From Bacillota bacterium (GTDB lineage Bacteria; Bacillota; Thermosediminibacteria; Thermosediminibacterales; Thermosediminibacteraceae): DNA of 17,243 nt. Position 1 is the first letter of the stretch; each line of letters begins with the position of its first letter. Below are positions 15,162-17,243 of the stretch, piece after piece. Where the stretch lies: positions 1-17,243 of the forward strand of contig QGUT01000021.1 of NCBI GenBank assembly GCA_003242255.1, given 5' to 3'. Below the pieces are notes generated by a model that ran no database searches, had not been told where the DNA came from, and saw only the letters and a list, made by a program, of their open reading frames with translations. The position numbers and the translations under genes were made by a program.

Positions 15162-16460
15162 CTACTCTACAATGATAATTTCCTTAGCTTTTGGATTATA
15201 ATCAACGGCGGCGCCTAGCGTTTCGCTCACAAAGCGCAGAGGTACAAAGGTCCGTCCTGGCGAAAGCACAGTTGGAGCGCAGTCGATGGTCTGGAGTCTG
15301 CCGTTGACTAAAACATCGCTCGAACCCACTGTGAGGACGATCTCTTTTTCCCCATCGCCTATGAGTACCTTATCGCTTTCTTTGTCCCAAATAACCTTAG
15401 CTCCCAATGCCTCGCTGACAAAGCGAAGGGGCACCATCGCTCGCCCCACTTTGGCATTTAAGAATGGCGCAGCATCTAACGTATAGGGAATTCCGTCAAT
15501 ACTGGCTTTCGTACTTCCGATAAAAAGCCGGATAACTTTAGGTGAAGGCGTTTCATCGGCTTTTTTATCGTCGACTTTGTATGTAAAAGTTACTATATCG
15601 CTGTTGAGCTTGCCGGGGCCAATTACGATGGCCTTAATGATAGTATCTTCATTAATAGGGCCAATGGGGCGATTGATTTTCCCCAAGACGTCGGCCCGGG
15701 CCGACCACCACCGCTTGGAAATCCAATTGTACATGGGGCTGTTGACGTCAGGGTCGGAACCGTCTAGGGTATAATAAATTTTAGCATTGTCATCATCGCT
15801 GGGAAGGCTGAGGGTTACCATGGTGCCTGCGGGCACTGGGCCGCTGTCGGGATTGGCCTGCGGAGGGTCCCACTTTTTAGGTTCTTCGGTGAGGACCTCT
15901 ATTTTTATAAGGTTTTTTACAAACAAATTTCCCGTCTGCTCTGTCACTGCGCGCTGTCCCAGCATCAACATCGGGCAATTCAAATCGTTCATGTATTTCG
16001 GGTTATCGGTTCCCTCAGCTCCGAGCAGAGCGATGATGGGTTCTACCTTTACTTTCCCGGAAGGATCTCCGGGAATATGCCCTTCGCTCTCCGAACCTTT
16101 TTTAAAATTGGGGAAATAATAGCGCTCATCCTGAAATAGCTCCTTCATCGTGAGCACTATCGTGTAGCCGTCGGCCGCTGTAAATCTTATTAATTTAGCC
16201 TCTTTATCTTTAATATCCGCTGCGATCAGCAAATCCCATAGTTTGACTCCTTTTCCTACATACAATTTCTTGCTGGGCCAGGTGTTGATGCTGCTATAAA
16301 CTACTTGATGCTGTTCCATTTCTTTTAGATCTTCCAGAGATAACTTTACCGGATTGGACACTCCATCCCCCGTTATCTCGATCGAGGGCGACTCGGCCAG
16401 AGCAGCAGTAGAAAACATAAACAAGAATAAGACAGTTAGCAAATAAGCCAAAGCGCGCAT
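15162..16460 (-). CDS. Exported SUOX-like / chitobiase-C-like / copper-amine-oxidase-N protein
   Basis: A 432-residue secreted protein with a signal peptide at 1-22 (ALA-ESP). Residues about 26-190 form a molybdopterin-oxidoreductase-like domain: VVYSSINTWP (53-62), GKGVKLWDLL, TAADGYTIVL (94-103), LMLGQRAVTEQTGNLFVKNLIKIEVL. The Mo-cysteine position appears to be serine (S56 or S57). Residues about 195-285 match the chitobiase/beta-hexosaminidase C-terminal-like fold (IYYTLDGSDPDVNSP). Residues about 310-432 are two copper-amine-oxidase-N-like repeats (MVPLRFVSEALGAKVIW and FVPLRFVSETLGAAVDY), a non-catalytic wall-associated module common in Clostridia. The ATG has GGGAGGA upstream and lies 25 bases after the DUF2149 gene. 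It is probably a wall-attached ligand-binding protein. Enzymatic oxidoreductase activity seems unlikely. Confidence 0.88.
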   Translation of the reverse strand: MRALAYLLTVLFLFMFSTAALAESPSIEITGDGVSNPVKLSLEDLKEMEQHQVVYSSINTWPSKKLYVGKGVKLWDLLIAADIKDKEAKLIRFTAADGYTIVLTMKELFQDERYYFPNFKKGSESEGHIPGDPSGKVKVEPIIALLGAEGTDNPKYMNDLNCPMLMLGQRAVTEQTGNLFVKNLIKIEVLTEEPKKWDPPQANPDSGPVPAGTMVTLSLPSDDDNAKIYYTLDGSDPDVNSPMYNWISKRWWSARADVLGKINRPIGPINEDTIIKAIVIGPGKLNSDIVTFTYKVDDKKADETPSPKVIRLFIGSTKASIDGIPYTLDAAPFLNAKVGRAMVPLRFVSEALGAKVIWDKESDKVLIGDGEKEIVLTVGSSDVLVNGRLQTIDCAPTVLSPGRTFVPLRFVSETLGAAVDYNPKAKEIIIVE

Positions 16461-16485
16461 TTAATCCTCCCACCTTTAAAAACCT

Positions 16486-16776
16486 TTAAAAGTCACTATC
16501 TTCGGTCAGCAAAAACAGCTGGCCTGTTTCCGGGTCTTTATATACCGTGCCAATGCGCTCATAGAGTTTGCCGCTGCCTTGGGCTTCAATCAGATCTTCG
16601 CGGATCTGGGGAATTTCCGTCATTTCCCGCCCGCGATTTATATTGATTAGCTCTCCATCAGGCCCAAGATCAATATTCCAGTAAATAGCGAGAGCTAGCA
16701 TTAATCCGCAGGCGAACACTACCATGGCATCCGCTATATTGATAACCCCTTCTACAGGATTTACGTCTTCTGACAT
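16486..16776 (-). CDS. DUF2149 small membrane protein, ExbD/MotB-like partner
   Basis: A 96-residue protein with one membrane helix at about 11-31 (GVINIADAMVVFACGLMLAL), then a short polar domain ending in VYKDPETGQLFLL. It matches the DUF2149 family. The helix carries a buried aspartate, D16, three residues after N13 in INIADAMVVF. This resembles the proton-carrying Asp in ExbD/TolR (INxxPLxDVxLVLL) and MotB. I infer it is the ion-relay partner of the adjacent channel subunit. I chose the ATG at 16776, which starts one base after the upstream stop codon (TAATATG) and has AGGA eight bases before it. A GTG at 16818 would overlap the upstream gene by 41 bases and has no binding site. Confidence 0.85.
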   Translation of the reverse strand: MSEDVNPVEGVINIADAMVVFACGLMLALAIYWNIDLGPDGELININRGREMTEIPQIREDLIEAQGSGKLYERIGTVYKDPETGQLFLLTEDSDF

Positions 16777-16777
16777 A

Positions 16778-17243
16778 TTAAAAATCCTGTTCCTTTTGCT
16801 TCGCAGGCCCCTTTCCACTATCGAACACCTCCAGCAGGCTCTCCATCAAGGCCTCAAGAGAACTCAAATATTCCTCGTACCACCTTTTTCGAAGCCGAGA
16901 AATGGTATAGGCTAAACCTGACGCTGCCAGGCCTAAAACCGTCGTGTCAAAGGCTACCAGCAGAGATTCCGATAAAGTTTTGGTGTCTCCATGGCTTAAG
17001 GCGAGTATCCCCGGCCCAAGAGGAATGAGGGTGCCCATTAACCCGAACATGGGGCCGAGGCGGGCGACCAGATCAGTTAAACCTACAATTTTGGAATAAT
17101 GTAGTTCCTCCACTGTAATCAGGTGACGCGCTAGTGCCTGGAGCGATGCCGGAGGCAAATAGCTATGCTCTATCAACCCGCACAAAATTTCTTTTTGCCT
17201 GCGAAATAAGCGGCTTTGCCGGACGATTTCCATTATCTCCTCG
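16778..17243 (-). CDS. MotA/TolQ/ExbB proton-channel family protein (N-terminus off the window)
   Basis: The visible 154 codons run in frame to the right edge (GAG GAG ATA before the first ATG at 17233), so that ATG is probably internal. The MotA/TolQ/ExbB core is clear. One helix contains LGPMFGLMGTLIPLGPGILAL, and the next contains SLLVAFDTTVLGLAASGLAYTI. The threonines in GLMGT and FDTT sit where ExbB/TolQ have channel-lining threonines. The C-terminal tail is a charged helix. The usual first membrane helix is missing and should lie beyond the edge. Next to DUF2149 it probably forms a proton-driven stator-like complex. With no flagellar or TonB genes in sight, its target is unclear. Neighbouring surface proteins are candidates. 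Confidence 0.85.
   Translation of the reverse strand, partial: EEIMEIVRQSRLFRRQKEILCGLIEHSYLPPASLQALARHLITVEELHYSKIVGLTDLVARLGPMFGLMGTLIPLGPGILALSHGDTKTLSESLLVAFDTTVLGLAASGLAYTISRLRKRWYEEYLSSLEALMESLLEVFDSGKGPAKQKEQDF
16785..16788 (-). promoter_or_regulatory. Ribosome binding site that fixes the DUF2149 start
   Basis: AGGA lies eight bases before the ATG at 16776, inside the last codons of the channel gene. The TAATATG stop-start junction points to translational coupling of the two subunits. Confidence 0.6.

Noticed and set aside
16472..16490. Direct repeat ACCTTTAAA twice, ten bases apart, between DUF2149 and the next gene
   Set aside because: It covers a stop codon and a ribosome-binding-like AAAGGT. 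At nine bases in AT-rich DNA it is likely fortuitous.
16777..16818. Longer DUF2149 form starting at GTG 16818
   Set aside because: The extra residues overlap the channel gene, are very basic, and lack a binding site. The ATG at 16776 has AGGA at the right distance.

Overview
The window reads as chromosomal DNA of a thermophilic, anaerobic, spore-forming-type Firmicute (Clostridia; probably Thermosediminibacterales/Thermoanaerobacterales). This is inferred from the conserved tepA-ylzJ-ftsK-rodZ-rimO order, strong AGGAGG-type ribosome binding sites with many GTG starts, SLH domains and copper-amine-oxidase-N modules typical of such cell surfaces, and ECF-type vitamin/metal transport. Every gene I can support lies on the minus strand, so the window is best read from position 17243 down to 1. 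No rRNA, tRNA, CRISPR array or insertion sequence was seen, and no stretch over 300 bases lacks a gene.

Region A (17243 to about 6018) is an accessory, apparently co-directional cluster. It runs: a MotA/TolQ/ExbB channel subunit (cut by the window edge); a small DUF2149 membrane protein that looks like its ExbD/MotB-type partner; a secreted protein with a molybdopterin-oxidoreductase-fold (SUOX-like) domain, a chitobiase-C-like domain and copper-amine-oxidase-N repeats; a secreted purple-acid-phosphatase-like metallophosphoesterase with a suspicious 3' end; an SLH-anchored protein with a DUF4430 (transcobalamin-C-like) domain and two SUOX-like regions; a lipoprotein with one SUOX-like domain; a YkoE-like ECF substrate-binding (S) component that carries its own extracellular SUOX-like domain; a one-chain fusion of two ECF ATPases and the EcfT permease; a MobB-family molybdopterin-guanine-dinucleotide GTPase with a four-cysteine C-terminal part; and a small protein-kinase-fold protein. 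Most gaps are 1 to 65 bp. A likely internal promoter and a long leader precede the SLH gene.

Region B (5955 to 451) is the conserved core block: tepA, ylzJ, ftsK/spoIIIE, rodZ and rimO. It is split by intrinsic terminators after ylzJ, rodZ and rimO.

Region C (415 to 1) is a strong consensus-like promoter and the start of an unrecognised membrane-anchored protein that runs off the left edge.

The main interest is Region A. Five related SUOX-like regions occur in four consecutive surface genes, most of them without the Mo-ligating cysteine. They sit between a proton-channel-type energiser and an ECF importer followed by mobB. My reading (inference) is a surface-to-membrane capture and uptake system for a cofactor-like ligand (molybdopterin/pterin, corrinoid or metal complex). 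The substrate cannot be fixed from sequence alone.
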